Assembly: GCA_009760855.2 (NCBI GenBank)
Contig: WPIO01000243.1
Span: 22,501 to 86,500 of the forward strand
Direction of reading: 5' to 3'
DNA: 64,000 bases
Origin: Cristatella mucedo
Lineage: Eukaryota > Bryozoa > Phylactolaemata > Cristatellidae
Part shown: in pieces, positions 1 through 27,556 of the stretch
How the letters are laid out: every line of letters begins with the position of its first letter
How positions within the stretch are numbered: the first letter of the stretch is position 1
Made by a program: the position numbers and the translations under genes
Notes under the pieces: model-generated
Told to the model about the DNA's origin: nothing
The model's input: only the letters and a program-made list of their open reading frames with translations
The model's database searches: none

Positions 1-15812
<15,812 letters not shown>

Positions 15813-16703
15813 CCGCTGCGGCCGCGACGCGACGGCGGCCGCCGCCGCCGTCGCGGCTCGGCGAGTGCATTTCCCCGCGGGCAGCTGGCGCGCTCGCCGC
15901 GGCGGCGACGTGGCAAAGGCCCGCGAGACGTCGATCCTCGCTCATTACAAGGCGGTCGAGGGATGGGAAGGAATGACAATGTGCGCCGATGGATTCGCTT
16001 TGGCGGCTATTGACTTCTGCGCCGGTTCAATCAGAGCGCGACGCCCGCTCCGCTCGGCGCGCTCGGCTCGATCGAATCGAAAGCGAACCGCCGCCGCCGA
16101 CGCCGCCGACGCCGCCGACGCCGCCGCCGTTGCGCCGAACGAGCTAGGAGCGCACTGGGATCAGCCGCAGCCAGCGGCTGCCGAACACGAGGGAACGATG
16201 GCGACGCCCGGCTCGAGTAATGGCGAGCGAACAAGTGCACCTTCCAGTTTTCCGACCTCTAGGCTGGGTGTTGTGCCACTGCGGCATCCAGCAGTCGAAG
16301 CTCGCTCAGAGAGACAGCTCAAACGAGCGGCCGCCGTCGCCGCTACGAGCAGCCGGCAGTCGGCGGTCGAGCTCCCAACTCGCCGACTGCAGGCTGCTCG
16401 GTCCAAGCCAGCCATCAGCGGCGGCTGCCGCGCGCGACGAATTCGAAAGCTAGGCAGTCGTCACACGGAGCGCGCAGCCGCCGCCGCCGCTGCCCCTACG
16501 ACCTCGACGAGTGCCCGGGGTGCTGCGGGCGCCTGGGCGATTTCTTGAGGAGACTGCAGCCGTCCTCCGTCCCTCTTAGCTGCACCGCTGTCTGCTGTCA
16601 TGGGGCTTTGCGGTCGCGGCGACCCTTCGACTTGCCGGCACGCCCGAGGCTTGCGTAAATTAAGGCTAGCGAAACCGACCGCGCGCGGGAGATCGGTCGG
16701 CAT

Positions 16704-16747
16704 AGCCGAGCGCCAGCGGCCGCCAAGGCGGCCGCTGGCGCTCGGCT
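16704..16747. repeat. Inverted repeat, 21-bp perfect arms, 2-base loop
   Basis: Arms 16704-16724 and 16727-16747 (AGCCGAGCGCCAGCGGCCGC type) around AA. Lies about 55 bases before the tandem heat-shock-like sites. Confidence 0.95.
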
Positions 16748-16801
16748 TTCGCCGGCTGGTGGCGAAATGGGTCGCCGTCGACGTCTGAGGACGTCTGAGC
16801 A

Positions 16802-16836
16802 CTCTAGAACGTTCTGCGCGCTCTAGAACGTTCTGC
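16802..16836. promoter_or_regulatory. Two tandem heat-shock-element-like sites
   Basis: The 16-mer CTCTAGAACGTTCTGC occurs twice, at 16802-16817 and 16821-16836. Each copy contains alternating inverted units CTC-ta-GAA-cg-TTC, close to the heat shock factor consensus of nGAAn pentamers in alternating orientation (one mismatch in the first unit). A direct repeat of GGACGTCTGA-like sequence lies just before (16779-16798). Position is about 1 kb upstream of the CLC start codon. Confidence 0.45.
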
Positions 16837-17650
16837 CGCCTCCACGCGTATCGCGTGTACGTCTGGATCGGCCGCCGAGCGTCGTTTTGTCAGCGGCGCT
16901 CAGCTTGAGCGGCGGCCACGGGCAGACATTGCGGCGTTTCGGATCACACGCACGCGGGCAAGTTCGATCGGGAAAGGATATTTAATTGCGCGCGCCGATT
17001 TGCAGCATCAGACTTCGTTACGAGCGCTGGAGTTCGGAAAAATCCATAAGACGACGGCGTCGGACAGACAGCTCGCGATGCTCCCCCGCGTGAAGGCTGC
17101 TCTATGAGAATCGGAGAGCGAGCAAAATAATGCCTAACGAGCGCGCGAGACAAGACGAGCTTTTACGCTGAGGCTGAGTCACGCAGCGGCAGCGACGACC
17201 AGCAGCAGAATGCCGCCGTGGCGGCCAAAACAGCAACTGCATGCGCCTCGCCGGCGGTATCTACTAATAAGTCAGGGCGTCGCAGAGCGGCGTCCGCCCT
17301 TACCTATTAAGGAATACGAGCGAGAAGCCGGTACAAGCTAAGGACTAAGCAGCGGGGCGGACGCGCGCGCACAAACTTGCTTGCGCGCGGCTCCCTCCAC
17401 CACCCTCATTCGCCGCCGCCGCCACCGCTCGTCTTATTTGTAAAGTCGTGCCGCTCCTACGATCAGGAGAAGGCTCTACATGCGACACGACTCCTCGTCG
17501 TCCGTCCGTGGAAGTTTGACCTTCAGCAACCTTCAGCTGCGGCCCCGCCCGCCCTCGGAATCTGGCGTCCGCAGACCCCTCATCTCTACGAACGACGCGC
17601 AGACGGACGACGCCTTTCCCACTAAGCCAGCGGTCGCACCACCGCACGCG

Positions 17651-18880
17651 CACAACCGCGCTAAGACACACTTACACACACACACTTACACACACAAACG
17701 CGCGCGAGCACGCACGCACATACGAACGAGTACACGCGCACGCATGCACTTCAAATATAGCTATTTGCGTACAAGCGTTTCAACAAGAATAATTATGCGA
17801 CATATATATGGAACAGGTAAATAAGCTATGTAGCTGAATTGGGCCGGTGTTGCTGCCCAAAACGGTAGGAAGCTATTATATGAAACAGCTGTAAGTGCAA
17901 TGCGAGTGTTTACCTCCGCAAAATGACTGATAGTTACGGTGTCCTCGAGTCATCCGTACGGAAAACAGAAATCAGCACGATCGTAAACTTCCTGCTAAGT
18001 TTGAGCGTAAGCCGCCCTGAGTACAATTTTTTGTAGACTTATCGCTGCAAGTAATCTCCGAATGACTTTTTTTGGTCATCGAAAGACTCATTTAGGGCTG
18101 CAGCAACAAGTAGAATACCGTAGAGCTCCCGGATTACGACTCTAATCTGTCTCCGGACTTGGGTCGTAACAAAAGTCAATCGTAACCCGGATTTGGATTT
18201 TCAATGAGGTATTATAAGTAAAAATTATTTCGTTCCAGAGCCCGGCAAAAATTTGCAAACAAAATCATGTTTTCACTAACCAAGAGGGAAAACACTCAAA
18301 CAAATGTTGCAAACACTTCTCCACTCTTGATGGGGATGACGTCATCGCACGATGCCTTTCTTCATTCCTTGACGAGGTTTCTACTCTACCGTCAACCGAC
18401 CCCGTGCTATGCAATTTCACCTTATTGGCACCTTCAGGGCTCGACTAAGCGCTCGATAAATTGACGTGAATGTTTTTGCCTTCAGCTAATTTTTTGGATA
18501 TGTGTGACAGCTGATCCATTTTGAGTCCCCTATAAGCAAAACGGTTCGGCTCTAAGCCCGAGTCATTCCTTAGCTATTCCGGGTGTTCCTAAACCACATA
18601 GTTAGTCACCCGATGCGTTCGTAATCCTAGCTAAAAGACAGTAAACCTTTAAATTTAATGCGGTCTCAATACATTCGCAATCCGAATCGAGAAGAATCTC
18701 ACCTGAAACAACGTGCCGGACGCCCTGTGCTACTCCCCTCTGTAATCGGCAGGGAGAAAGTTTCCAAAATGGCGCCTTTGCACCATCTTGCAATCATTGC
18801 AGAAAGAGGTAGAATAGTAAGTGCCCTACACTGACCGGTTAGATCAACAGCTGGACGCTGTCTGCCCACTTAGTTTTGAT
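17651..18880. other. Unassigned DNA with CA-rich patch
   Basis: CA-rich patch at 17664-17740; the rest is unique-looking, moderately AT-rich DNA without ORFs above 70 codons or recognised repeats. Confidence 0.5.
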
Positions 18881-21060
18881 CAGTGAGCCAGTCTACCGCT
18901 GCCCAAACTTCCGCTCTGGCCGACAGAGCGCTGCTCGCCCGGTTACGACTGCTACCCTCTCGGACCTTCGAGCTCCTCCCGTCAGCGGTCCCTCTGGGCG
19001 CCGCTCGAACAAATCTTCCTCGTAGCCGGCCAATCAATCGCCTTTCTTCCGCACCAAGCCTCCAAAATGATCCGCAGATTTTCCGAGGCTCCTCCGCCGG
19101 CCTGCGGGGGGGGCACCACCCCCGGGAGGTCCGGGCTGGGGCCGGATGAGCGCCCCGCCCCGTCTAGAGGTGTGTCGTCGCCATACTTCGTCTACGCGGC
19201 GGCAGCGGCGTCTGCGGCGTCTGTCGCGGCCTCAAACTGAATGAGCGTCGGGTCTATAATGACCGGTTGGGAGTTTTCACACGGCGGCGGCTGCTGCCAT
19301 CCGGGGACCTCGCGCTATAGCAGCCGCTCGTCTCCTTTCGCTCGATTGCAACGACGCGGCAGCCGCAGCGCTCACGCTCCGTACCAGGACGGGACGTCGT
19401 CGTCGCGCGCGCGCGCGAAGGACAGCACGCGACGAGCGCTCGGCTCCGCTCGCGCCTTCGCTGGCGAAGCGCCGCCAAAAGCGATCGGTTCTCGCGGCGC
19501 CGCAGCAGAACGTCTCGTAAGCAAGCTTCCGGGCAATAACTTTCGATCAACCAATCTTTCAGTCGCGGTAAGTCATTCGCACTATGCGCTCGCAGTAGAC
19601 CGGCACATTTCGTGCTCTACGTCTGCTCTTGGGATCATTTCTGCGGCCGTCCGGGCCGTTGAAAAAGCCGGGCATGCTGGCCCGGCACGCTGCACCCAGG
19701 AGTTCGCTCTGGGCGACATGCCCACCGGTTCTCTCCTCCCCGAACCAAAGAGAGACAGCAGCAGCACCAGCTCCTCGGAGCGGCCTTACTAAGTGAAGAG
19801 TATCGCAGGAAACAGAAGTCACAGCGTCGTCTAAATAAAGCTCCGAAGCTCTATCGTAGCTGCCTAGGTCAGAGCTAAAAAAAAATGGCGGCGGCCAATA
19901 GAATGGCAAGGTCTGGTGACGATAGCGAACCAGTCTAGACGTAAACATGGCTGAGGCAAACATGGACGCCGAATCAATGGAGCGACGTCAACAAGAGCTG
20001 GCTGCGCTGGGTGCGCTCGGCGGGAGTCTGGCGGAAGACTTTTCAACAGAGAAAACGGACGAATGGGACCTCCGACGCTTGGGCCCCCAGGCCCTGCGCT
20101 CGTACGGCAGCGTCGCAGTCGCGCGGCGAGACCGCAGCCCGCGGCGCCGACTAATTTGAGTCGTGAGCCGCACACCCACCATTCAGGCCTCAAGCTGCTT
20201 CTGCGGCCGCGACATTTTTTGGTGCACCCACTTTGAAGAGAGAGAGGAAATTGTTATTCTCGGCAACGGGAGAAGTTTGCGAACGACTGAAAACCCCGCG
20301 GGTTAGTGCGACACTGGAGCTACAAAAGACTGGGACGCGTGTCTTGGACACGGTGAAGCGTGCTCTGGCCTCCGACATATTCCGCCTAGGCCGCTATTAA
20401 GCAGCTATTTAGCTGTTAGTTGGTGGCGAGGACTCGCGCTCGGCGCCGTCGGCTTTATCTAGCCAGACCCCGAAGGCAGGGTAGGCCACACGACGGAAAC
20501 CACGCACGGAACGTAGCAGCCGCGGCCTCGTGCTCACTCGGACACGATTTTTGACAAGTGGATGCGGAATCCCAAACAATATGTCGACGCGGAGACACGC
20601 CGCCCACGCCTCCAGTCCCAATCGCATGCATAAATAGAGAAAAATACGAATACTGGGTGACTTCAAGCTGCGCTCTCCGCAAATGACGCGCGACATTTTT
20701 GCGGGATTTCCCGTTTCGTTCATCAGTCGCCCGGCGGCTCCTCTACCGACAGCCCCGACAGCAGCTCCACCACTGTTGTTATGTTAACGGTGGCCAGCGT
20801 TTCCCTGTCTCTTGTATACAGGCGTGCTCATACCGCAGCGTCCACGGCTGCATGTCCGGCTGCTGCAGAAGCCCCGACGCCCCAACTCAGGCGTAAGGTG
20901 CTGCGACGCTCGTCCCCCCTCGGCCATCGCTGCCCGCGGCGCCGACGTCGTTCTGCGTTGTAAACGCAGCCGTCGTCTCTGCGGCGACTTTCACCGGAGT
21001 TGAGTTCACGGAAGGAGCCAGGGTTGAGGGGTAAGGGTCAGGGGCAAGGAATGAGATCGT
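18881..21060. other. GC-rich CpG island
   Basis: CpG-dense interval with overlapping short ORFs on both strands. Contains the weak coding candidate at 19947-20400. Confidence 0.5.
19947..20400 (+). CDS. Possible small gene or first exons, function unknown
   Basis: ATG in good context (AAACATGG) opens a 70-codon frame beginning MAEANMDAESMERRQQELAA, acidic and low in the arginine bias of shadow ORFs, ending with SPRRRLI and a stop. From 20206, in another frame, 64 open codons follow (AATFFGAPTLKRERKLLFSA ... ending IFRLGRY and a stop) that also look protein-like. Joining them would need a very short intron or a frameshift, and I see no clear GT/AG pair. No family recognised. Confidence 0.22.
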
Positions 21061-21349
21061 CTACGATGCCCGCCCGTCGATGCCGAACCCTGCACGTTTT
21101 AACATTTGGCTGCTGCCGCTGCTAAATGCATCGCACCGCCTATCCGAAAGCCTCACTCATGCATTAAGCAATAAACGAGATCCGCGGAGATCTGACGACA
21201 CTTCAAAGATATAAGGCGAGTTTCTGCTTAACTTTTTCAAGCGTTAGTGCTTAATGCGGCGGCTCGGTTTACGATGGTAAGCATCTCTGTCAGCATAAAA
21301 CATAGCTCTCCATCTTTGTAGATTCGATTGCCAAAGTGGGCGAACCTGC

Positions 21350-21472
21350 GGTCTGTCAGTCCATCTCTCCGTGTGACTGTCCGTCTCCACGTCCGTCATG
21401 TCCATCTCTCAGTCCGTGTGTCCGTCTGTCTATCCGTCCGCCTGTCTGCCCGTCTGTCTGTCAGTCTGATCT
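21350..21472. repeat. Degenerate (GTCC/GTCT)n repeat
   Basis: About 120 bases of imperfect GTCCGTCT-type tetramers with interruptions. Confidence 0.75.
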
Positions 21473-21974
21473 CACCAACTGTCTGCTCAGCAGTGCTGCC
21501 GCATGCAGACAGAGTGGTGACGTTGAAGCAAGGGTGCGGCTGCATAGGTGCGGGGCAGCGATGCAAAGGCGGCTGTTTTCCATCCCGAAAGGTCTCGGCA
21601 TGATGGAAATAGCTGGCATCCATCGTTTGACCAGCAGTCTCCTGTTCATTTCCTTGAGTAATCGGCAGTGAGCTTGGCGGAATTCCCTGCGAGCTGAAGA
21701 CTGGCATGTCAGCCGAATAACGGAGCAGCCGCAGAGGCGCTAACGGCATTCTCCGGCAGCTCGCTGCCGCGATGCGGCTGAATAAGGTGAAGCCAATATG
21801 GTTAGCAAAATTAAGCTATTTATGCCCTCTGCCAGCCGCTGCAGCTCATAGCTCGTTTTGAAAATGCTAAGAATGTTGGGGGAAGAGCTCCCTCACGGTG
21901 TGCGCTTACCAACACTCTCGATGATGCTCCGATTCCAGGGAAACCGGGGCATTGAGGTCATCACTTCCCCCCTC
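21473..21974. other. Unassigned DNA
   Basis: No gene, RNA or repeat family recognised. Confidence 0.5.
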
Positions 21975-22100
21975 TACCCAGGTCCAGCCCCGTGGCAAGA
22001 CGCTTGCACTTCGCGGGGCTGGCCATGTGTCCGAGTCCTAAGGCGGATAATCCTGCATTGCCCCGGGCGAGCAGGCGAGAGCCACCAAAAGCTCAGTGCC
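21975..22100 (+). mobile_element. Possible decayed tRNA-SINE
   Basis: CCGTGGCAAGACGCTTGCAC head-like stretch and TGTCCGAGTCCTAAGG resembling a decayed B box, then AATCCTGCATTGCCC as in the SINE body. Lies directly before a better copy. Confidence 0.35.
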
Positions 22101-22107
22101 TCGACTT

Positions 22108-22285
22108 AAGGGCCGCGATAGGCCAGGAGGTAAGGTACTCGCTCTTCACGGCCAAGGTAGTGGGTTCGAATCCGGCAGTGGGCAATCCTTTATTGCCAAT
22201 TGCAAGTGGTGTTGATAGCCGTTAAAGCTCGTCTATCGCTCCACAAATGAGGCTGTCATATCAGCCAGTATCGCTATCATTTGAA
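22108..22285 (+). mobile_element. tRNA-derived SINE, main type
   Basis: Head GATAGGCCAGGAGGTAAGGT, B box GGGTTCGAATCC, body GGCAATCCTTTATTGCCAAT, then GATAGCCGTTAAAGCTCGTC and tail GAGGCTGTCATATCAGCCAG. Confidence 0.85.
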
Positions 22286-22780
22286 AATTCGTTCGTAGCG
22301 AAATTTTCTCCGCGGCTGTCAACTCTGGCACATCCTCTACAAGTGCCCTGAGGCGTTGCTTCCACGACGATGCTTACGACCGCGGGCTTGCGCACCAATT
22401 TTAAGCTTTGACTGGGCACAAACACGCTCTTCATCGTTGCAATGACTTCATCTTGCAGCTTTCAGCCACACCTCTAGAAATAACCATCGGGGGGGGGGCA
22501 GGCGGTAGTCCGTAGTTACATTGGATTCCCAGGATTTCAAGGCAATGCTGTAATGCAATGAAAGCCGCCACCTTGTACAAAAACATTAGAATACCAAGGG
22601 ACTTGCTGTAATATGGAGAGCCTTGCTTGTGTACTCGGAATCTGACTAAAGTAAAGTTTGCAATCGGGATTGCCAACCAACCGCTCGCTCGCCACGCCGA
22701 ACAAAGCTAAAGCGAAACCTTTAGACATGACGTGACGAAGGATGGAGTGCGGAAACCATCCGATCGAGCAGCAGCAGCAG

Positions 22781-23165
22781 CAGCTAATAATAATAATAAT
22801 AATGTACTTGATAAAGCGCCCCCAGAGAACTCGATCTCTTTCTAGGCGTTTTACATTTGCTGCAAAGGGAAATGCAATTGAATGGTAAGTAAAATCATGC
22901 TTGAAAAACAAACAAAATGAATAGCATGGTTAGGGGTGACATGCACAGGGTCAGCATGCAAATGTGGTTAGTGGCAGCATGCACAGTGTCAGCACGCATA
23001 AGCACGTGAAGGACGAATCACAGGGACCTACTAAATGCTATCCTAAATAGGTGTGTTTTTAAGTTCCTTTTAAATGTGGTCAGGTCAGGGGATGTTCTGA
23101 TGCAGGTCGGGAGGGAGTTCGAGGCTTTGGGAGCATACGAACTAAATGCACGGTCTCCAAAGGAT
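22781..23165 (-). mobile_element. LINE family B 3' end with C-terminal remnant
   Basis: (TAA)n tail after a short CAG run, then CCCCAGAGAACTCGATCTCT and TTCTAGGCG, untranslated repeats with GCACAGGGTCAGCATGC, and the reversed C-terminal coding end (KSFGDRAFSSYAPKASNSLP-type region). About 85-90% alike by eye to the copy at 57646. Confidence 0.88.
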
Positions 23166-23804
23166 TTGAGCTAAGGACGTCTGTCGTAAATCGCCGCAAT
23201 ACACCGCTCGATGACAGAAGGCGATGCAATTTTAATTTAGTAGAAAAAACCGCCAAAAGGGCTGCGCAAGTAGGACTCGTAACGCCGCAATCGCACCCAT
23301 ATCGCCTCATTCGCGATGCATTCCTTCGATAAAAGACAGACGCAGCTCGCTCAGCAAGACGCGTGCACATGCGGCGCCCATCCTAATAGGTTTCCCCGCT
23401 CCACGGGAATTCTGAAAAGATCTCTGCGATCAGAGGACGCCCTAACTAGGAGCAATGTTTGACGTAAATATTCTCACTGCCGTATAGGCCATCAGAAGCT
23501 CCACTTAAAGATTACTCAGCTCAGGCGTGAAGCGAGAGAGATAGTTAGCATCTTGTGTGTCGATAAGTTCGCGACCGCTGCTAGCAGCGGCCTATTCGGC
23601 CAGCCGCTCCAGTCAGCGCTGGGTGCACGCTCGCAAGGCTGCCTCATTCAGTCGCAGCCATATTTCGCTACTTCCAGAGAGCATGAATCGGTGTTAGGTT
23701 TTAGGCGTGGGAGCCACCAATGCAGCCAAGCATTTTCGATGCTTGCAGATGCCCCGGAAATCGTTTCGCGTGACGGCACGCCAACGATCATCCGCGACAA
23801 CAAA

Positions 23805-23982
23805 AAGCCACTGGCGGATTTAACAGCCTCTTTTTGCATAGCGACAGAAGAGCCTTTACGGATATCGCCACCACTTGCAGTGGCGACAAAGGATCGCCCA
23901 CCGCAGGATTCAAACCCACGACCTCGAGACCAAGGTCGCGATACGTAGCCGCCTTACCTAGTGTGCAATCGCGGCTCACCAC
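23805..23982 (-). mobile_element. tRNA-derived SINE, main type
   Basis: Minus-strand copy: AACAGCCTCTTTTTGCATAG tail, GCGATATCCGTAAAGG-type body, GGATTCAAACCC (reversed B box) and TGTGCAATCGCGGCTCACC head. Confidence 0.88.
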
Positions 23983-24049
23983 GGTGCAGCCAGGAGTTAA
24001 GCATCGATGTGGGGTGAAACGTCGACCTTAAGCAGCGCGAGGCACTAGC

Positions 24050-25084
24050 TAAAGGTGCTCGTTCTCTTTGAGATTTGCGAATCTCGAAGAATCTCGAATT
24101 CGAAAAAATTCGCGGAAAGTTCTCTAGCCGGTCTAAAAGCAGATGAGCTCATTCGGGTCCGAAGCTGCAAGCCAAATGCGGGCAGCCCGGACGCTCAACC
24201 ATCGGGCGCCGAAGCGGAAGCACGACGCTATTGGTGGAGAGACTGAAGCTTCGCACACGGACGGAAGCTTCGAGAGCCCCTCGCCGAGCGTCGCCGGACC
24301 GCCGAAGAGAAGCGCGCCTCTTTGGCTTTTCTGAAACTACGGCGGCCTCCTTACAAAAGAGAACTAATGACGGTCCATCTGGAAAGAAAGGGGCGCCACT
24401 CGCGTAGCTTTCCCAGCTTCGATCGAATCCTCGACGATGAGAGCAAGCTGGCCATAGGCTCCGGACAACTCCGCGATGCGGCATCGCTCCACGTGACGCT
24501 CGCGCACCATGTGACCTCAGCATCTCCGGATCGCTAGGCCTTCGGCGGAAGCGGTCGAAGGCAGCCGCTAATCCTAAGCGAGCCAGACGTAGGCGGCTCG
24601 CAACAGCGGGAGGGGACAGCCGGGGGCGGACTGGCGCGGCAGGCGGATCGGGCTTCAATTGCGGCGGCGCCATTGGCTGGAGCAGCACGGCCGCGTACTG
24701 TCATCCGGGCCTGCGGAGGGCGGCCTGCACTCCAAGCTACCAATCCGAACTCTGCATGACGTTGAAAGTAACCCTGCTAGCGCGTATGCGCGAAAAATCC
24801 CGGGAAAAACTCCAACTTTGCTTTGGATGGCGGGCATCTGCGTCCGCTGTCTTATGGAGATGTACTTCGATATCTCCGCTAGAGCTCATTGCCTGTGGAC
24901 TCGTTTCGCTGAGTCATAGTGGAATTACACGGCACACCCAAACGTACTGGTCGCCATCTTGCCACCAGACGGGCGGACTTTTTCGCTTTAATTAGTAGGT
25001 GTACATGAAAAATATCTTGCCATTCTTATTTATAGTCACGCGGGAGCTCCTCTTCCCGTTGCTCCGCGCCGGCTGGTGAATATG
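24050..25084. other. GC-rich island and flanks, no gene recognised
   Basis: CpG-rich between 24140 and 24760. A 179-codon minus-strand ORF (24149-24688) is arginine/proline-rich without motifs and is treated as a composition effect. Confidence 0.45.
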
Positions 25085-25215
25085 TACATATAGTTCATTT
25101 GTATAGCACCCCAATGAGAGCTCAATCGCTACCCAGCTGCTGTATATATGCCGCAGGGCTCGAGCCCACGACCTTGGTCGTTGAAGGTCAGCACCTTACC
25201 CCCTAGACCAAACTT
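25085..25215 (-). mobile_element. tRNA-SINE with LINE-type 3' end
   Basis: Minus strand: TTTGGTCTAGGGGGTAAGGT head (A box), GGGCTCGAGCC B box, then a short body and GCGATTGAGCTCTCATTGGG followed by GTGCTATACAAATG, which is the 3' end of the local LINEs. A related copy is at 38990. Confidence 0.7.
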
Positions 25216-26270
25216 ACTGAGTCCTGTCCTGTTTACGTACCCACGCACATAAAGTACATTCCTTGTTTTGTCAAAATAAATCAAGTGCGAACGCACCCAC
25301 TAAGCTTTAATCCGTGTTTGATCATTAATAATCTCTTCAGAGGTCGTTGAACTGTAGTGCAAGAATTAGGCGAGTAGCAGTGAGGGCTAATAATCGTACT
25401 TAGTATTACGGAAAGAACACGATTGGCTTTTGTAAGGCCTGCGTGTATCTATGAGAGCTCACAAATCGCGCGAGCAAATTGAGACAACGCAGACAGTCGT
25501 TTGTCAACTTCTCAAGTTTATATGGCTATATCCGACGCACTGTAGTTGTCATCCTACGTTGATCCAATGCGGGTGTAGTACGCTTAGTGCAAGTGAAAGC
25601 AGAGACTGCATGAGTGTACAAAGGTACCACGTGATGTTGGTTCAAGCGCTGAAGCACCGAGAGACTGTTTCTATTTATCTGCTAATCAGCTGCCACCGAT
25701 GGAAGCTGTAAATGGTGGTTTAGTCCGAATCAATGCTGCTCTATTTATCGGCGCCACTTTACTGCGAAACTCGCTTTGAGCGACGAGGGTGCAATCGCAG
25801 ATTCGCGGCCGGAACCGGAACTGCGTGATCCCAGAGGCTCGGCTGGCGGACAAATGCCAAAAACGGATACGTGCCAGAGTATGCCGGAAGTTTTCAATAT
25901 CTTCTGCTCTCGTCATTTTTTCTCTTCAATTAAATCAAATTTTTAGACCATTGCAGCGCGGATACCCAACGATAAAATTTCGTGGAATTAAACTAGCACA
26001 AGATAATTACTAGGGTTTCTCGAAGAATTAAAAATTCCCAGGAGTGAGCCCCCATTCCCGAATCCAGACGTTACGAGAACGCGTCGCTGCTCCGGGAATA
26101 AAGTCCCCTCAACGAAGAAGAATCGCTCAGGGACGTCAGTCCGTCCTGACTCGTAACGGATCGCGGTAAATCTCGTGCCTCTTCTATATACTTTCGTAAA
26201 AGAAAAGATGAGCGACGATAGAAATGAGGCCCCAGTTTCGCTAAAGCGCTAGACGAAGGGCGTTCGCCGC
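25216..26270. other. Unassigned AT-richer DNA
   Basis: No gene or repeat family recognised. Confidence 0.5.
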
Positions 26271-26482
26271 AAAGGAAAATCTCGTCGTCGCACAGCAGCG
26301 CTGGAACTGCCGCCGCAAGCGGAACGACCGCCGCGTGCCGGCAGATCGGCGAGAAAAAACATTTCCCTGCAAATAAATCTTTAGGCTCACTCTGCGGCTA
26401 CCTAATTAGGCGACTTAGGCGCGCGAAGGGGCGAGCACACCTGAGCGCATAGCGTCAAGCCGGCGTCGCTCGACGTTCTCAC

Positions 26483-26638
26483 CATTTCGCCATTTCCGGC
26501 AAGATCTAGCGACTCAGCGGCTTGCACTCCTTTGCTGACTGCGATTTCCAGCCAGGGAAATACGCGGCTCGGTGACGCCCCATCTTTAGCCGCCGCCGCT
26601 GCCGCCGCCGCAGCTCCGATTTCCGCCTCCGCATCCAT
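26483..26638 (-). CDS. Possible first exon of an unidentified gene
   Basis: 52 codons from an ATG in fair context to a GTGAGA donor, phase 0. Sequence begins MDAEAEIG, has nine alanines, then SPSRVFPWLEIAVSKGVQAA and ends LAGNGEM. Lies in a CpG-rich island (26270-27000). It would also fit the CLC reading phase at exon 2, so an alternative CLC first exon cannot be excluded, but exon 1 at 15812 aligns better. No family recognised. Confidence 0.22.
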
Positions 26639-27420
26639 TGCCTCGTCTCAATTGCTACCCTGGCTTGCGGAACGGATAAAAGTCGCCCCGCGAGACACCC
26701 AACCCCGCCCTAACGCTGGTCACGTGACTTGTGACGTTTCGGCCTTGGGAAGCGTCGGCTGCTGCTGGGGCGGCTTGCATACAGCTGAACTAACTCCCGC
26801 AGCTCCGCCAGGTACCCGCAAGACGAGGCTCGGACATCTCGGATGGCGAGCCTGCAGCACTTCTACCTCGTCGGTCTGGCCGAGGAGGATCGAGTACCGA
26901 CGCAGCGCGGCGTGCATCGTGCACGTTCACGCGTTCGTGCGCTCGCGTCTGGGCCTTTACAGTTCCCTATATTCAGGTCTCCCGACCCTCACCCCGAATC
27001 TTTCTGCAGCTAGTGCAGTGCTCAGCCGCTCGTCGTCTGCTCTTTCGCCGACAGAGTGGCTCTCACTTCACAGGACTACTTTTGGCTCGCCGCTGAATCC
27101 CTGTCGCAGGACTAGTTTTTGCTGACTCCCTGTTGTGTCGAATCTATTCGTCAGAATTCTCAGTCGGGCTTATGGGTCACTTCACTCGCTTGCACCGCTT
27201 TGACCTATTCGACCTAATCGCTCTTCCAGCTACAATCGCACCATCCGCTCCTCGGCATCCGATTATGTCAACGAGCCTCGCACCTTGACTTGATGGCCGC
27301 TCTGACGACCGGGCCTTTCCCTTGGCATGCATCGAAAGTTTGGAATTCGCAGCCGTTTTTTTTGTCGCCGTGCATCTTCTGCGTTGAATCGGCAAAAAGT
27401 CTCGGTTAAAGACGCATCTG

Positions 27421-27556
27421 CTCCACCCAGCATCCCCTGCGCTCCACCCAGCATCCCCTGCGCTCCACCCAGCATTCCCTGCGCTCCACCCAGCATTCCC
27501 TGCGCTCCACCCAGCATCCCCTGCGCTCCACTCAGCATTCCCTGCGCTCCAGTGGA
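27421..27556 (+). repeat. 21-bp minisatellite, six copies
   Basis: Six near-identical copies of a 21-base unit (CTCCACCCAGCATCCCCTGC plus G) at 27421-27546, differing only at a C/T or two, then a partial copy. Being a multiple of 3 it keeps several frames open. Confidence 0.95.

Larger units (their letters stand above)
15813..17650 (-). promoter_or_regulatory. CpG-rich 5' flank / probable promoter region of the CLC gene
   Basis: Very GC-rich, CpG-dense stretch upstream of the ATG at 15812, with many CGCCGC runs. No convincing TATA box was found. It holds the tandem heat-shock-like sites at 16802-16836 and a 44-base palindrome at 16704-16747. The long plus-strand ORF through it is a composition effect. 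The promoter role is inferred from position. Confidence 0.4.

Noticed and set aside
24149-24688. 179-codon minus-strand ORF
   Set aside because: GC-island composition without motifs; no supported exon boundaries.
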